Positions 24,112 through 33,174 of a DNA stretch of 64,000 nucleotides are shown here, piece after piece. Position 1 is the stretch's first letter; the number at the start of each line of letters is the position of its first letter. Origin of the DNA: Fimenecus sp045594645 (lineage in GTDB: Bacteria; Bacillota; Clostridia; Oscillospirales; Acutalibacteraceae); contig JAZNYY010000043.1 of assembly GCA_045594645.1 (NCBI GenBank), positions 29,057 through 93,056 of the forward strand, read 5' to 3'. The position numbers and the translations under genes are program-made. The notes beneath the pieces were generated by a model. The model searched no databases, had not been told where the DNA came from, and worked only from the letters and a program-made list of their open reading frames with translations.

Positions 24112-24140
24112 TTGATTTTATATTAATTGTATGCTATTAT
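24112..24140 (+). promoter_or_regulatory. Promoter of the rimP-nusA-infB operon
   Basis: TTGATT (24112-24117), 17 bp, TATTAT (24135-24140). It starts a 5' leader of about 100 bases that contains the hairpin at 24168-24195. Confidence 0.75.
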
Positions 24141-24167
24141 TCTTTATGGTAAGAATATTCGTTTTGT

Positions 24168-24195
24168 CAAGAGAGTGGGGCGACCCGCTCTCTTG
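24168..24195 (+). promoter_or_regulatory. Leader hairpin upstream of rimP
   Basis: 12-bp stem CAAGAGAGTGGG / CCCGCTCTCTTG (one G-U pair) closed by GCGA, a GNRA tetraloop. No T-run follows on either strand, so it is not an intrinsic terminator. It lies about 20-50 bases into the transcript of the promoter at 24112. It may be a protein-binding or RNase III site for control of the operon; inference only. Confidence 0.6.
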
Positions 24196-24248
24196 AGTTT
24201 ATAAGGACATTTTTATTATTACAATTTAATATTTTACAGGAGGTTTTT

Positions 24249-24728
24249 ATGAAGAAAAACACCGCCGCAGTTGTGTGGGATATCGCAAAGCCCATTGCAG
24301 ACGAATTAGGTCTTATTCTTTGGGATGTTAAGTTCTTAAAAGAGGGCACACGCTGGTATCTTCGCATTACTATTGACAAAGAAGATGGCGTCGGCATTGA
24401 CGATTGTGTAGCAATGCACCACGCTATTGACAAGCCCTTGGACGAAGCGGACCCCATTGAGCAGGCATACAACCTGCAGGTTCAGTCACCGGGTATCGAA
24501 AGAGAATTATGCCGTGATTTTCATTATGAGGCATATCTCGGCGAAAAAATTCAAATCAGACTTATCAAAGCATTCGAGGGTCAGCGTGAATACAAGGGTA
24601 TTCTCACAGACTACGACAAAGAAGGCGTAACTATCGCTCTGAATGATGAAACAGAGCTTAATGTTAAATATAAAGAAGCGTCTTGGATAAAGGCGGACGA
24701 TTTTGGAGGTTTTACGGAAAATGAATAA
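24249..24728 (+). CDS. rimP: Ribosome maturation factor RimP
   Basis: Acts in 30S subunit maturation. 159 aa, the normal size. The N-terminal alpha/beta domain contains WYLRITIDKEDGVGIDDC and VQSPGIERELCRDFHYEAYLGEKI, and the C-terminal SH3-like barrel starts near 95 with GILTDYDKEGVTI. The ATG follows AGGAGG. First gene of the conserved rimP-nusA-ylxR-ylxQ-infB-rbfA block; it overlaps the nusA start. Confidence 0.95.
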   Translation: MKKNTAAVVWDIAKPIADELGLILWDVKFLKEGTRWYLRITIDKEDGVGIDDCVAMHHAIDKPLDEADPIEQAYNLQVQSPGIERELCRDFHYEAYLGEKIQIRLIKAFEGQREYKGILTDYDKEGVTIALNDETELNVKYKEASWIKADDFGGFTENE

Positions 24729-25770
24729 AGAATTTTTTGAAGCAGTTGCGCTGATGGAAAAAGAAAAAGGTATTCAAGCTGAATATCTTTATGACAAAAT
24801 CAGCGAAGCAATTATTAAGGCAGTAAGAAAAGACTATAATAATAAGGATGTTGTTGCCTGCGAAATCAACGCAGAAAAACAGACAATGCGTGTTTATCTT
24901 CACCTTAATATTGTTGATGAGATTACAGACTGGGATGAGGACATTCTTCTCATCGACGCACAGGAATACCGCCCCGACGCAAAGGTTGGCGAAACACTTG
25001 AAATCGACCTTGACACAATGAAGTTTGGCAGAATTGCCGCACAGACAGCAAAGCATGTTATCCGTCAGGGCATTAAAGATGCAGAGCGTGGTCAGGTAAT
25101 TCGCGACTTCCAGTCAAAGACACAGGACTTAGTTACTGCAAAGGTTAGCAGAATTGACCCCATCAATGGTAATGTTACTCTTGAAATCGGCAAGGGCACT
25201 GCAGTTCTTCCCAAAGGTGAGCAGGTTCCCGGCGAAACATTCACAGAGGGCGAGCTTACAAAGGTTTACATCAGCGATGTTAAAGAAACCGAAAAAGGCC
25301 CCCGCATTATGATTTCAAGAACTCATTCAGGTCTTGTTAAGAGACTTTTCGAGCAGGAAGTTCCCGAAATTTATGACGGTATTGTTTCAATTCATTCAGT
25401 ATCCCGCGAGGCAGGTATCCGCACAAAGATGGCTGTAAGCTCAAAGGATGCAGATGTTGACCCAATCGGTGCTTGTATCGGTCAGCGCGGTGCTCGTGTT
25501 AACAACATTGTTGAGACTCTCGGCGGTGAAAAAATTGACATTGTTAAATACAGCGAAGACCCCGCAGAGTTCATTGCCGCATCACTCGCTCCCGCAAATG
25601 TATTAGAAGTTGAAATTATAGATGCAGACGCAAAGTCTTGTCAGGTTACAGTTCCCGACCATCAGCTTTCTCTTGCAATCGGCAACAAGGGCTTAAACGC
25701 AAAGCTTGCCGCAAAGCTTACAGGCTGGAAAATCGACATCAAGCCCGAAAGTGGCTTCTATGAGGGCTAA
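24721..25770 (+). CDS. nusA: Transcription termination/antitermination factor NusA
   Basis: 349 aa with the Firmicutes architecture: N-terminal RNA polymerase-binding domain (1-125), S1 domain (about 130-200, VTAKVSRIDPINGNVTLEIG), KH1 and KH2 (GACIGQRGARVNNIVETLGGEKIDIV and LAIGNKGLNAKLAAKLTGWKIDI). The acidic repeats of E. coli NusA are absent, as usual in Gram-positives. The ATG at 24721 overlaps the rimP stop (ATGAATAA). Central cytoplasmic pausing and termination factor. Confidence 0.96.
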   Translation: MNKEFFEAVALMEKEKGIQAEYLYDKISEAIIKAVRKDYNNKDVVACEINAEKQTMRVYLHLNIVDEITDWDEDILLIDAQEYRPDAKVGETLEIDLDTMKFGRIAAQTAKHVIRQGIKDAERGQVIRDFQSKTQDLVTAKVSRIDPINGNVTLEIGKGTAVLPKGEQVPGETFTEGELTKVYISDVKETEKGPRIMISRTHSGLVKRLFEQEVPEIYDGIVSIHSVSREAGIRTKMAVSSKDADVDPIGACIGQRGARVNNIVETLGGEKIDIVKYSEDPAEFIAASLAPANVLEVEIIDADAKSCQVTVPDHQLSLAIGNKGLNAKLAAKLTGWKIDIKPESGFYEG

Positions 25771-25797
25771 TTCAAAAATACTTAGAGGTGAAAAGGT

Positions 25798-26061
25798 TTG
25801 AAACAGAAGAAAATTCCTATGCGACGCTGTTGCGGTTGCAACGAACAAAAGCCGAAAAAAGAGCTGATAAGAGTTGTCCGCAGTGCTGAGGGCGAAATAA
25901 GCCTTGACCTTACAGGAAAAGCTTCGGGCAGGGGCGCATATATCTGTAACAGCCTTGAGTGTCTCAAAAAAGCCAGAAAATCCAAGAGAATCGACCGCAC
26001 CTTTGAAGTAACGATTCCCGACGGGATTTACGACAAAATGGAGGAAGAAATCAGTAAATGA
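25798..26061 (+). CDS. rnpM: YlxR/RnpM RNA-binding protein (DUF448)
   Basis: 87 aa; the homologue in Bacillus binds RNase P RNA and modulates its activity. IPMRRCCGCNEQKPKKELIRVVRS and GRGAYICNSLECLKKARK are the family blocks. The start is a TTG at 25798 behind GAGGTGAAAAGG; the next ATG (residue 8) lies inside the conserved motif, so TTG is favoured. Its stop overlaps the following ATG (ATGA). Confidence 0.92.
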   Translation: MKQKKIPMRRCCGCNEQKPKKELIRVVRSAEGEISLDLTGKASGRGAYICNSLECLKKARKSKRIDRTFEVTIPDGIYDKMEEEISK

Positions 26062-26375
26062 TGACAGATAATTTAAAAGGCATTTTAGGTCTTTGTCGTA
26101 GGGCAGGTAAAATGTCAATCGGCCACGACGCCGTAGTTTCTTCCATAAAAAAACGCAAAGCATTTTTAAGTATCACCTGTTGTGACTCGTCAAAGAGGCT
26201 CAAAAAAGAAATCGCAGACGAATGTGAATTTGATAATCGCAAAATTCCTTATGTTAACGCAGATTTCAATATGAAGGAATTATCTCTCTGCATAGGCACA
26301 AAGGCAGGCGTTATTTCAATAGATGACCGCGGATTTGCAAATAAGCTTATTACGATTTTAAGTCAAGAGAACTGA
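26058..26375 (+). CDS. ylxQ: L7Ae-family ribosomal protein-like (YlxQ)
   Basis: 105 aa, L7Ae/L30e/Gadd45 fold, a K-turn RNA binder associated with the ribosome or RNase P in Gram-positives. The family block LGLCRRAGKMSIGHDAV stands at the N-terminus, and GTKAGVISIDDRGFA near the C-terminus. Starts on the overlap with rnpM, ten bases ahead of infB. Confidence 0.92.
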   Translation: MMTDNLKGILGLCRRAGKMSIGHDAVVSSIKKRKAFLSITCCDSSKRLKKEIADECEFDNRKIPYVNADFNMKELSLCIGTKAGVISIDDRGFANKLITILSQEN

Positions 26376-26391
26376 AACGGAGGTTATGAAT

Positions 26392-28731
26392 ATGGCGAAA
26401 AAATATAAAATTCACGAGCTGGCAAAGGATTTTAACATTTCCAGCAAAATCATTATAGAAAAACTTACAGGCAAGTTTGAGGGCGAAAAGAAATCACAAA
26501 CTACACTTGAAGACCGTGAGCTTGATTTCATTTTTGATGTAATCACAAGCGAGAATTCTGTTAAGAGCTTTGATGACTATTTCAATGCAGCTCCCAAAGA
26601 AAAGCCCAAGGCAGAGCCTAAAAAAGAGGCAAAGAAAGAGCAAAAAGGTGCTGACAACAAGAAACAGCAGAACACTCCTGCTCCACAGAAAAATGATAAT
26701 CAACCCAAAAAGAAAGAGAAAGACCAGAACAAGCCCATGCAGGCTCGTACAAAGGGCGAAATGCGTCACATTGACACAAGAGCAAACTCTTTCGATGCTG
26801 AAAAATACAATGAAAAATATGAAAACATTGCTCCTGCAAACTCACACCAGAGCGATAATATGGTTAAGAAGCAGAAGCTTAAGCAGAAGAGCCAGCAGTA
26901 TCGCAAGCAGGGTATGAGAAGCGGTAAGAAAGAGACAGAGGCAGAACGCTTAAAGAGAATTGCCGCCGAAAGAGCAAAGAAGCCCCCTGTAATCACAGTT
27001 GGTGACGAAATCACAGTCGGTGAACTCGCATCTCGTCTTAAGATGACAGCGGCTGAGGTTATCAAAAAGCTTTTCGCACTTGGTATGATGGCAACTGTTA
27101 ACGAGGTTATCGACTACGATACCGCTGAAATCGTTGCAACAGAACTCGGTGCAAAGGTTAACCGCGAGGTAGTTGTTACTATTGAAGAAAGAATTATCGA
27201 CGACCACGAGGATGACGAGGCAGACCTTATCACTCGCGACCCCGTTGTAGTTGTTATGGGTCATGTTGACCACGGTAAGACTTCACTTCTTGACGCAATC
27301 AAGAATACAAATGTTACTGCAACAGAGGCAGGCGGTATTACTCAGCACATCGGTGCTTACAGAGTAAACCTTAACGGTCAGTACATCACATTCCTTGACA
27401 CACCCGGTCACGCGGCATTCACTTCAATGCGTGCTCGCGGTGCTCAGGCTACTGATGTTGCAATTCTTGTTGTTGCCGCTGACGACGGTATTATGCCACA
27501 GACTATTGAGGCTATTAACCACGCAAAAGCCGCCGAGGTTGACATTATTGTTGCAATCAACAAAATGGATAAGCCCGGCACAACAGTTGATAAAATTATG
27601 CAGCAGCTCACAGAGCACGGTCTTGTTCCTGAAGAATGGGGCGGTGACATTATCTGTGTTCCTGTTTCTGCAAAGACACATATGAATATTGACAAGCTTC
27701 TTGAAAATGTACTTCTCACCGCTGAAATGCGTGAGCTTAAGGCTAACCCCAACCGTGCGGCAAAGGGTATCGTTATTGAAGCTCGTCTTGACAAGGGCAA
27801 GGGTCCCGTTGCAACTCTTCTTGTTCAAAACGGTACACTCCACGCAGGCGACATCGTTGTTGCAGGTACTGCAGTTGGTAGAGTTCGTGTTATGCTTGAC
27901 GACAAGGGCCGCAAGCTTAAGGAGGCAGGTCCTTCAGTTCCCGTTGAGATTATGGGTCTTGACGAAGTTCCGCAGTCAGGCGATGTGTTCAACGCAGTTT
28001 CTGACGAAAAGCTTGCTCGTGAGCTTGTTGAACAGAGAAAGCAAGAGCAGAAGGAAGAACAGTTCAAGCAGTTCCAGAAGGTTACTCTTGACAACCTGTT
28101 CTCATCAATCAACGCAGGTAAGATTAAAACACTCAACATCATCGTTAAGGCTGATGTTCAGGGCTCAGTTGAAGCAGTTAAGCAGAACCTTGAGAAGCTT
28201 TCAAACGAAGAGGTTGCAGTTAAGGTTATTCACGGCGGTGTTGGTGCAGTTAGCGAATCAGATATTATGCTTGCAAACGCATCAAACGCAATTATTGTAG
28301 GCTTCAATGTTCGTCCCGACCCAGTTGCTACTGAAATGGCAGAGCGTGACGGCGTTGATATGAGAATGTACCGCATTATCTATGACTGTATCGAAGAAAT
28401 TGAAGATGCTATGAAGGGTATGCTCGCACCTAAATTCCGTGAGGTTATGCTCGGTCGTATTGAAGTTCGTAATGTATTCAAGCTTTCTTCTGCAGGCACA
28501 ATTGCTGGTAGCTATGTGCAGAACGGTAAGGTTACAAGAAATGCACAAATCCGCGTTGTTCGTGACGGTATTGTTATTGCTGAGGATTCAATTTCATCAC
28601 TTAAGAGATTTAAGGATGATGTCAAAGAAGTTGCTTCAGGCTATGAATGTGGTATTGGTCTTAATAAATTCAACGATGTTAAAGAGGGCGATATTTTTGA
28701 AGCCTTCATTATGGAGGAATACAGAGACTAA
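26392..28731 (+). CDS. infB: Translation initiation factor IF-2
   Basis: 779 aa GTPase that brings initiator tRNA to the 30S subunit. An N-terminal IF2_N domain (KIHELAKDF), a Lys/Glu/Gln-rich linker (60-200), a second IF2_N domain, then the G domain with GHVDHGKT, DTPGH, NKMD and SAK, followed by domains II-IV. The ATG at 26392 is preferred because GGAGG lies eight bases away; the ATG six bases earlier is only two bases from it. Stop overlaps the rbfA start (TAATG). Confidence 0.97.
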   Translation: MAKKYKIHELAKDFNISSKIIIEKLTGKFEGEKKSQTTLEDRELDFIFDVITSENSVKSFDDYFNAAPKEKPKAEPKKEAKKEQKGADNKKQQNTPAPQKNDNQPKKKEKDQNKPMQARTKGEMRHIDTRANSFDAEKYNEKYENIAPANSHQSDNMVKKQKLKQKSQQYRKQGMRSGKKETEAERLKRIAAERAKKPPVITVGDEITVGELASRLKMTAAEVIKKLFALGMMATVNEVIDYDTAEIVATELGAKVNREVVVTIEERIIDDHEDDEADLITRDPVVVVMGHVDHGKTSLLDAIKNTNVTATEAGGITQHIGAYRVNLNGQYITFLDTPGHAAFTSMRARGAQATDVAILVVAADDGIMPQTIEAINHAKAAEVDIIVAINKMDKPGTTVDKIMQQLTEHGLVPEEWGGDIICVPVSAKTHMNIDKLLENVLLTAEMRELKANPNRAAKGIVIEARLDKGKGPVATLLVQNGTLHAGDIVVAGTAVGRVRVMLDDKGRKLKEAGPSVPVEIMGLDEVPQSGDVFNAVSDEKLARELVEQRKQEQKEEQFKQFQKVTLDNLFSSINAGKIKTLNIIVKADVQGSVEAVKQNLEKLSNEEVAVKVIHGGVGAVSESDIMLANASNAIIVGFNVRPDPVATEMAERDGVDMRMYRIIYDCIEEIEDAMKGMLAPKFREVMLGRIEVRNVFKLSSAGTIAGSYVQNGKVTRNAQIRVVRDGIVIAEDSISSLKRFKDDVKEVASGYECGIGLNKFNDVKEGDIFEAFIMEEYRD

Positions 28732-29099
28732 TGGCAGGATACAGAACAGGCAGAGTTTCAGAGGATATCAAGCGTGAAATTGTGGCTATTATCCGCGAAT
28801 TAAAGGACCCCAGAGTAAGAGACAAAATTCTTACTGTTGTGCGTGTTGAGGTAAGCTCTGATTTATCTTATGCAAAGGTTTATGTAAGCTCAATGAGTGG
28901 CATTGACGATGCAAAAGAGGCAGTTAAGGGACTCACCTCTGCAACGGGACTTATCCGCAGAGAAGTAGGAAACAAGCTTCATCTTCGCAAAACTCCCGAA
29001 CTTAAATTTATTGCTGACGATTCAGTTGAGCACGGTATGGAAATCTTTAAAAAGATTGAAAGCACCGTAATCACTGACGAAGAGGACGAAAATGAATAA
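28731..29099 (+). CDS. rbfA: 30S ribosome-binding factor A
   Basis: 122 aa KH-fold protein needed for late 16S rRNA processing. RTGRVSEDIKREI and ELKDPRVRDKILTVVRVEVSSDLSYAKVYVS are the family signatures. Starts on the infB stop and overlaps nrnA by eight bases, so it is coupled on both sides. Confidence 0.96.
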   Translation: MAGYRTGRVSEDIKREIVAIIRELKDPRVRDKILTVVRVEVSSDLSYAKVYVSSMSGIDDAKEAVKGLTSATGLIRREVGNKLHLRKTPELKFIADDSVEHGMEIFKKIESTVITDEEDENE

Positions 29100-30042
29100 A
29101 ATTGGTGTTAAAGAGTGTGCTTCACTCTTAAAAGAATTTGATAATTATCTTATTCTTTCACATCGCAACCCCGACGGCGACACACTCGGCAGTGCTTTTG
29201 CACTTAAGCGTGCGCTTGCCCTCTTGGGTAAAAAATCAATGGTACGCTGTATTGACGAAATCCACCCTAAATTTTCATATTTGTGGGCAAACCTCGACAA
29301 TACAGACATTGAATTCGACAAAATAATAGCAGTTGATGTTGCCGATAATAAGCTTTTGGGCGAAGAATTCCAAAAGCTTTACGGCGACCGCGTATGGCTT
29401 TGCATTGACCACCATATGTCAAACCGCGAATACGCAGAAAATCTTCTTTTAGAGGACAGAGCTGCGGCGGCTGTTGTAATTTATGAGGTTATTTGTGAAT
29501 TGGGCGTTGAAATCACACCCGAAATTGCAAATTGCGTTTACACAGGTCTTGCAACTGACACAGGCTGTTTTATGTTTTCAAACACCACCCCCACAGTTCA
29601 CAGAATTGCGGCTGAAATGATGGAAAAAGGCGCAGATTACACTTTGGTCAACCGTCTTATGTTTGAAACAAAAACTCTCTCATATTTAAAATTAGAGCAG
29701 TTGGCAGTAGCTTCAATTGAAAGCTATTTTGATGGTAAATGTGCAGTTATGACAATCACCCGCAAAATGTTTGAGGAAAGTGGCTCAAGCTCGTCAGAAT
29801 GTGACGGAATTGCCTCTCTCCCCCGCAAAATCGAGGGTGTTCAGGTTGGCGTTACAATCCGTGAGCGTCACGACGGCACTTACAAGGTGTCACTTCGCAC
29901 AGTTGAGCCTATCGACGCGTCAAAAATCTGCGGTAAACTCGGCGGTGGCGGTCATAACCGTGCCGCAGGCTGTGAATTCGACTGTTCTTTAGAAGAAGCA
30001 AAACAGACTTTACTTGAAATTATAGAGGCGGAGCTTAAATGA
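29092..30042 (+). CDS. nrnA: DHH-family oligoribonuclease / pAp phosphatase
   Basis: 316 aa manganese-dependent phosphoesterase that degrades nanoRNAs and pAp, or linear dinucleotides. Motifs: HRNPDGDTLGSAFAL (metal ligands), IDHHMSN (DHH), TGLATDTGCF, and the C-terminal DHHA1 block CGKLGGGGHNRAAGCEF. Normal length. Overlaps truB by four bases (ATGA). Position between rbfA and truB is conserved in Firmicutes. Confidence 0.94.
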   Translation: MNKIGVKECASLLKEFDNYLILSHRNPDGDTLGSAFALKRALALLGKKSMVRCIDEIHPKFSYLWANLDNTDIEFDKIIAVDVADNKLLGEEFQKLYGDRVWLCIDHHMSNREYAENLLLEDRAAAAVVIYEVICELGVEITPEIANCVYTGLATDTGCFMFSNTTPTVHRIAAEMMEKGADYTLVNRLMFETKTLSYLKLEQLAVASIESYFDGKCAVMTITRKMFEESGSSSSECDGIASLPRKIEGVQVGVTIRERHDGTYKVSLRTVEPIDASKICGKLGGGGHNRAAGCEFDCSLEEAKQTLLEIIEAELK

Positions 30043-30929
30043 CAGGCATAATTTGTCTTGACAAACCGCGTGATATGTCATCATTTATGGCAGTAAAGCG
30101 TGCATCGCGAATTCTCGGCGTAAAAAAGGCGGGGCATACGGGAACTCTCGACCCAATGGCTACGGGAGTGCTCGTAATTATGCTCGGTCACTGCACACGC
30201 TTTATTGAGCTTTTGCCTGAGCATCGCAAATCTTACACCGCAAGGGTAAAACTAGGTATTACAACCGATACTCTTGACATTACGGGTGAGGTTTTATCGA
30301 CAAATGATGTTAATGTGACAAAAGAGCAGTTGTTATTTGCCGGTGCACAGTTCAAGGGTGAGATTTTGCAGACTCCCCCAATGTATTCGGCGCTGAAAAA
30401 AGACGGTGAACGCCTTTATGATTTGGCGCGAAAGGGAATTGAAGTCGCCCGAGAGCAGAGAAAAATCACAATAGAAAAATTAGAAATCTATGATTTTGAC
30501 GGCGTTGAATTTTCAATGGATGTTACCTGCTCGGCGGGTACATATATCCGTTCACTTTGTGACGACATCGGTAAAGTGCTCGGTTGCGGTGCTATTATGA
30601 CAGAGCTTCGCAGAACAGAGGCAAACGGGTTTTCAATTGATAATTCCGTTACTTTGGAAAAGCTTGAAAAGCTTGTCAGTGAAAACAAGACTGAAGGTAT
30701 AATCACATCAGTTGAAAAAGCACTTATGAGCTACCCCGAAATCATGGTAACAAAGCCTCAGGCAAACCGTTTTCACAACGGCGGTGCGTTAGATTATGAG
30801 CGCTTGCACGGTGACTACCCCACTGGAATTTACCGTGTTTATTCCCCCGAAAAAGTTCTTTTGGGACTTGGCGAAATCAACACAGACAAAGGCAACCTTG
30901 AAGTCAGGAGGGTGCTTATAAATGAATAA
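30039..30929 (+). CDS. truB: tRNA pseudouridine(55) synthase
   Basis: 296 aa; makes pseudouridine 55 in tRNA. Motifs GIICLDKPRDMSSF, HTGTLDPMATGVLVI with the catalytic Asp, and GTYIRSLCDDIGK. The C-terminal PUA-like region is present. Overlaps both neighbours, continuing the coupled operon. Confidence 0.96.
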   Translation: MTGIICLDKPRDMSSFMAVKRASRILGVKKAGHTGTLDPMATGVLVIMLGHCTRFIELLPEHRKSYTARVKLGITTDTLDITGEVLSTNDVNVTKEQLLFAGAQFKGEILQTPPMYSALKKDGERLYDLARKGIEVAREQRKITIEKLEIYDFDGVEFSMDVTCSAGTYIRSLCDDIGKVLGCGAIMTELRRTEANGFSIDNSVTLEKLEKLVSENKTEGIITSVEKALMSYPEIMVTKPQANRFHNGGALDYERLHGDYPTGIYRVYSPEKVLLGLGEINTDKGNLEVRRVLINE

Positions 30930-31809
30930 ACTCGCATTGGCACTTGGCACCTTTGACGGCTTACATAAAGGTCATTTGCAGGTGCTTGAGGTCACACAAA
31001 AATTCGCATTGCAAGGACTTGTGCCCGCAATATTGATGTTCGATTGTCATCCATTAAAAGCAGTCAAGGGTATTTCTCCCCCGCTACTTATAACGCAAGA
31101 GGACAAAGAGGACTTTGTTAAGAAAATGGGACTTTTACCCGTGCCCGTAAGCTTTAATGAAATCCGTCAGCTTTCTCCCGAAGAATTCGTGACAGAAATT
31201 CTCATTAAAAGATTTAACGCAGGGGCAGTTATAAGCGGAGAGAATTTTCATTTTGGAAAATGCGGTGCAGGTAACAGTAAAATACTCGCTGAGCTTTGCG
31301 ATAAGTATGATATAATATACAAGCAGGCTGAAAATATTTATTACGATGACGAGCTTGTAAGCTCAACGCGTATCCGCCAAGCACTCGAAAACGGTGAAAT
31401 CGAAAAGGCTAATGAAATGCTCGGTCGCAATTTTTCATACGATTTTCTTGTGGTTGAGGGTAACAAAATCGGCAAAAAATATTTCGGATTTCCAACAATC
31501 AATCAGCATTTCCCCGCTGATTTTGTAGAGCTTAAGCACGGCGTTTACGCATCACAAACCAAGGTTGACGGCGAAATTTATCCGTCAGTTACAAACTTTG
31601 GTTGCCACCCCACAATCGGCGGTGATAAAGTCTTAAGTGAAACCTGTATTTTAGGCTTTGACGGTAATCTTTACAACCGAAGAATTAAGGTTGAGCTTCT
31701 TAAATTTTTAAGAGGCGAAAAAAAGTTTAATTCTAAAGAAGAATTAAAAGAGCAAATTGATAAAGACAGTAAATTAGCTATCAAGATTTTTGATAGTAAA
31801 AATAAATAA
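30922..31809 (+). CDS. ribF: Bifunctional riboflavin kinase / FAD synthetase
   Basis: 295 aa. The N-terminal FMN adenylyltransferase domain has ALGTFDGLHKGHLQVL and STRIRQALENGEIEKAN; the C-terminal riboflavin kinase domain has GRNFSYDFLVVEGNKIGKKYFGFPTIN, where the usual PTAN is PTIN. Makes FMN and FAD. No FMN riboswitch is seen; it is read from the truB operon. Confidence 0.95.
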   Translation: MNKLALALGTFDGLHKGHLQVLEVTQKFALQGLVPAILMFDCHPLKAVKGISPPLLITQEDKEDFVKKMGLLPVPVSFNEIRQLSPEEFVTEILIKRFNAGAVISGENFHFGKCGAGNSKILAELCDKYDIIYKQAENIYYDDELVSSTRIRQALENGEIEKANEMLGRNFSYDFLVVEGNKIGKKYFGFPTINQHFPADFVELKHGVYASQTKVDGEIYPSVTNFGCHPTIGGDKVLSETCILGFDGNLYNRRIKVELLKFLRGEKKFNSKEELKEQIDKDSKLAIKIFDSKNK

Positions 31810-31825
31810 TGAAAGGGAAATTTTT

Positions 31826-33034
31826 ATGACACAATTTTACAAGGCATATTGCAGAGTATTCCAGAAAGTAATGTTTGTTATGGAGTGCTTCTTACCCTGG
31901 GGCGAGCCATTTATGCTCACAGGACCCGGAAGTATCCGCAAGCTCCCAAATCTTATTAAAGAAAAGGGACTCAAGAAAGTGCTTATCGTAACAGATAAGG
32001 GACTTACTTCTCTTGGACTTTTGAACTCTCTCTATGAAGAGATGGACAACGCAGGCGTTGAGTATGTTGTTTATGACGGCACTCAGCCCAACCCCACAAT
32101 TGAAAACATTGAAGAAGCAAAGGATATGTATCTTCAGAACAATTGTCAGGGTATTATCGCATTCGGTGGCGGCTCACCAATGGACTGTGCAAAGATTGCA
32201 GCAGCAAGAGTTGTTAAACCCCGTCAGCCCGTTGAGAAAATGCGCGGACTTATGAAAATTCTTCATCCGCTGCCCCCATTCTTCGCAGTTCCCACAACTG
32301 CAGGTACAGGTTCAGAATGCACACTTGCAGCGGTTGTTTCAAACTCAAAAACACACGAAAAGAATGCTTGTAATGACCCATTCCTTCGTCCCCGTTATGC
32401 AGTATTTGACCCTGAGCTTACAGTGGGGCTTCCTCCTCATATCACATCAACAACAGGTATGGACGCTCTTACTCATGCGGTTGAAGCATACATAGGCAAG
32501 AGCAATGTGAAATCAACTGCAAACTATGCTGAAAAGGCAACAAAGATGATTTTTGAAAATCTTGAAGTTGCATACACAGACGGCAAGAACATTGAAGCAA
32601 GAAATCAAATGCTCCTCGCTTCTTTCTATGCAGGTATGGCATTTACTCGCGCTTATGTTGGTTATGTTCACGCAATTGCTCATAACCTTGGTGGTCAGTA
32701 CGGAATCCCCCACGGTCTTGCAAATGCAGTTATTCTCCCCGTAGTTCTCGAAAGCTATGGCGAGGCAGTTTATGACAGACTTGCTCGTCTTGCTGACATC
32801 GTTGGTCTTGAGGGTAATTCAAACGAAGAAAAAGCAAAGAAATTCATTGCTGAAATCTACGCAATGAATGAGAGAATGGGAATTCCCAAGGGCTTTGCAC
32901 AGATTCAGGAAAAGGATATTCCGATTATCGTTGAGCGCGCGCTTAAAGAGGGCAACCCACTCTACCCCGTTCCCGTAATCTACGGCGAAGAAGAAATGAC
33001 AGCAATTGTTAAATCATTGATGATTAAGGAATAA
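31826..33034 (+). CDS. Iron-containing alcohol dehydrogenase
   Basis: 402 aa group III alcohol dehydrogenase. The NAD-binding region contains GGGSPMDCAK; the metal site includes GMDALTHAVEAYIG and HAIAHNLGGQYGIPHGLANAVILP with the conserved His residues. It probably reduces an aldehyde, or a lactaldehyde-type product, to an alcohol in fermentation. The start at 31826 follows AAAGGG; a 12-codon longer frame runs into ribF. Repeat copy A2 begins five bases after its stop. Substrate not predictable. Confidence 0.92.
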   Translation: MTQFYKAYCRVFQKVMFVMECFLPWGEPFMLTGPGSIRKLPNLIKEKGLKKVLIVTDKGLTSLGLLNSLYEEMDNAGVEYVVYDGTQPNPTIENIEEAKDMYLQNNCQGIIAFGGGSPMDCAKIAAARVVKPRQPVEKMRGLMKILHPLPPFFAVPTTAGTGSECTLAAVVSNSKTHEKNACNDPFLRPRYAVFDPELTVGLPPHITSTTGMDALTHAVEAYIGKSNVKSTANYAEKATKMIFENLEVAYTDGKNIEARNQMLLASFYAGMAFTRAYVGYVHAIAHNLGGQYGIPHGLANAVILPVVLESYGEAVYDRLARLADIVGLEGNSNEEKAKKFIAEIYAMNERMGIPKGFAQIQEKDIPIIVERALKEGNPLYPVPVIYGEEEMTAIVKSLMIKE

Positions 33035-33038
33035 AAAA

Positions 33039-33170
33039 GCCTTCCCCTTGAGGGGAAGGTGGATTTGCCACAAGGCAAAGACGGATGAGGTGGAAAAGCA
33101 ATTATAACGGATACTTCGTATCCTACACCTCATCAGTCACTTCGTGACAGCTTCTCCTCAAGGAGAAGCC
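33039..33170. repeat. Repeat family A, full copy A2
   Basis: Left end hairpin CTTCCCCTTGAGGGGAAGG, a TTTGCC/GGCAAA hairpin, GGATGAGGTG, a middle with AACGGATACTTCGTATCC (nearly the same as in A1), CACCTCATC, GTCACTTCGTGAC, and right end hairpin CTTCTCCTCAAGGAGAAG. It also provides the only terminator-like structure between the alcohol dehydrogenase and the DUF559 gene. Confidence 0.9.
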
Positions 33171-33174
33171 TTTT

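Noticed and set aside
24168..24195. Intrinsic terminator before rimP
   Set aside because: Stem is strong but neither side is followed by a T-run, and it lies between the promoter and rimP.
26570..26917. Lys/Arg/Ser-rich 115-aa frame within infB
   Set aside because: Frame-shifted reading of the Lys/Gln-rich linker of IF-2; no ribosome site.
31790..31825. Longer start for the iron alcohol dehydrogenase
   Set aside because: The extra codons overlap ribF and lack a ribosome site, while the ATG at 31826 has AAAGGG at good distance.
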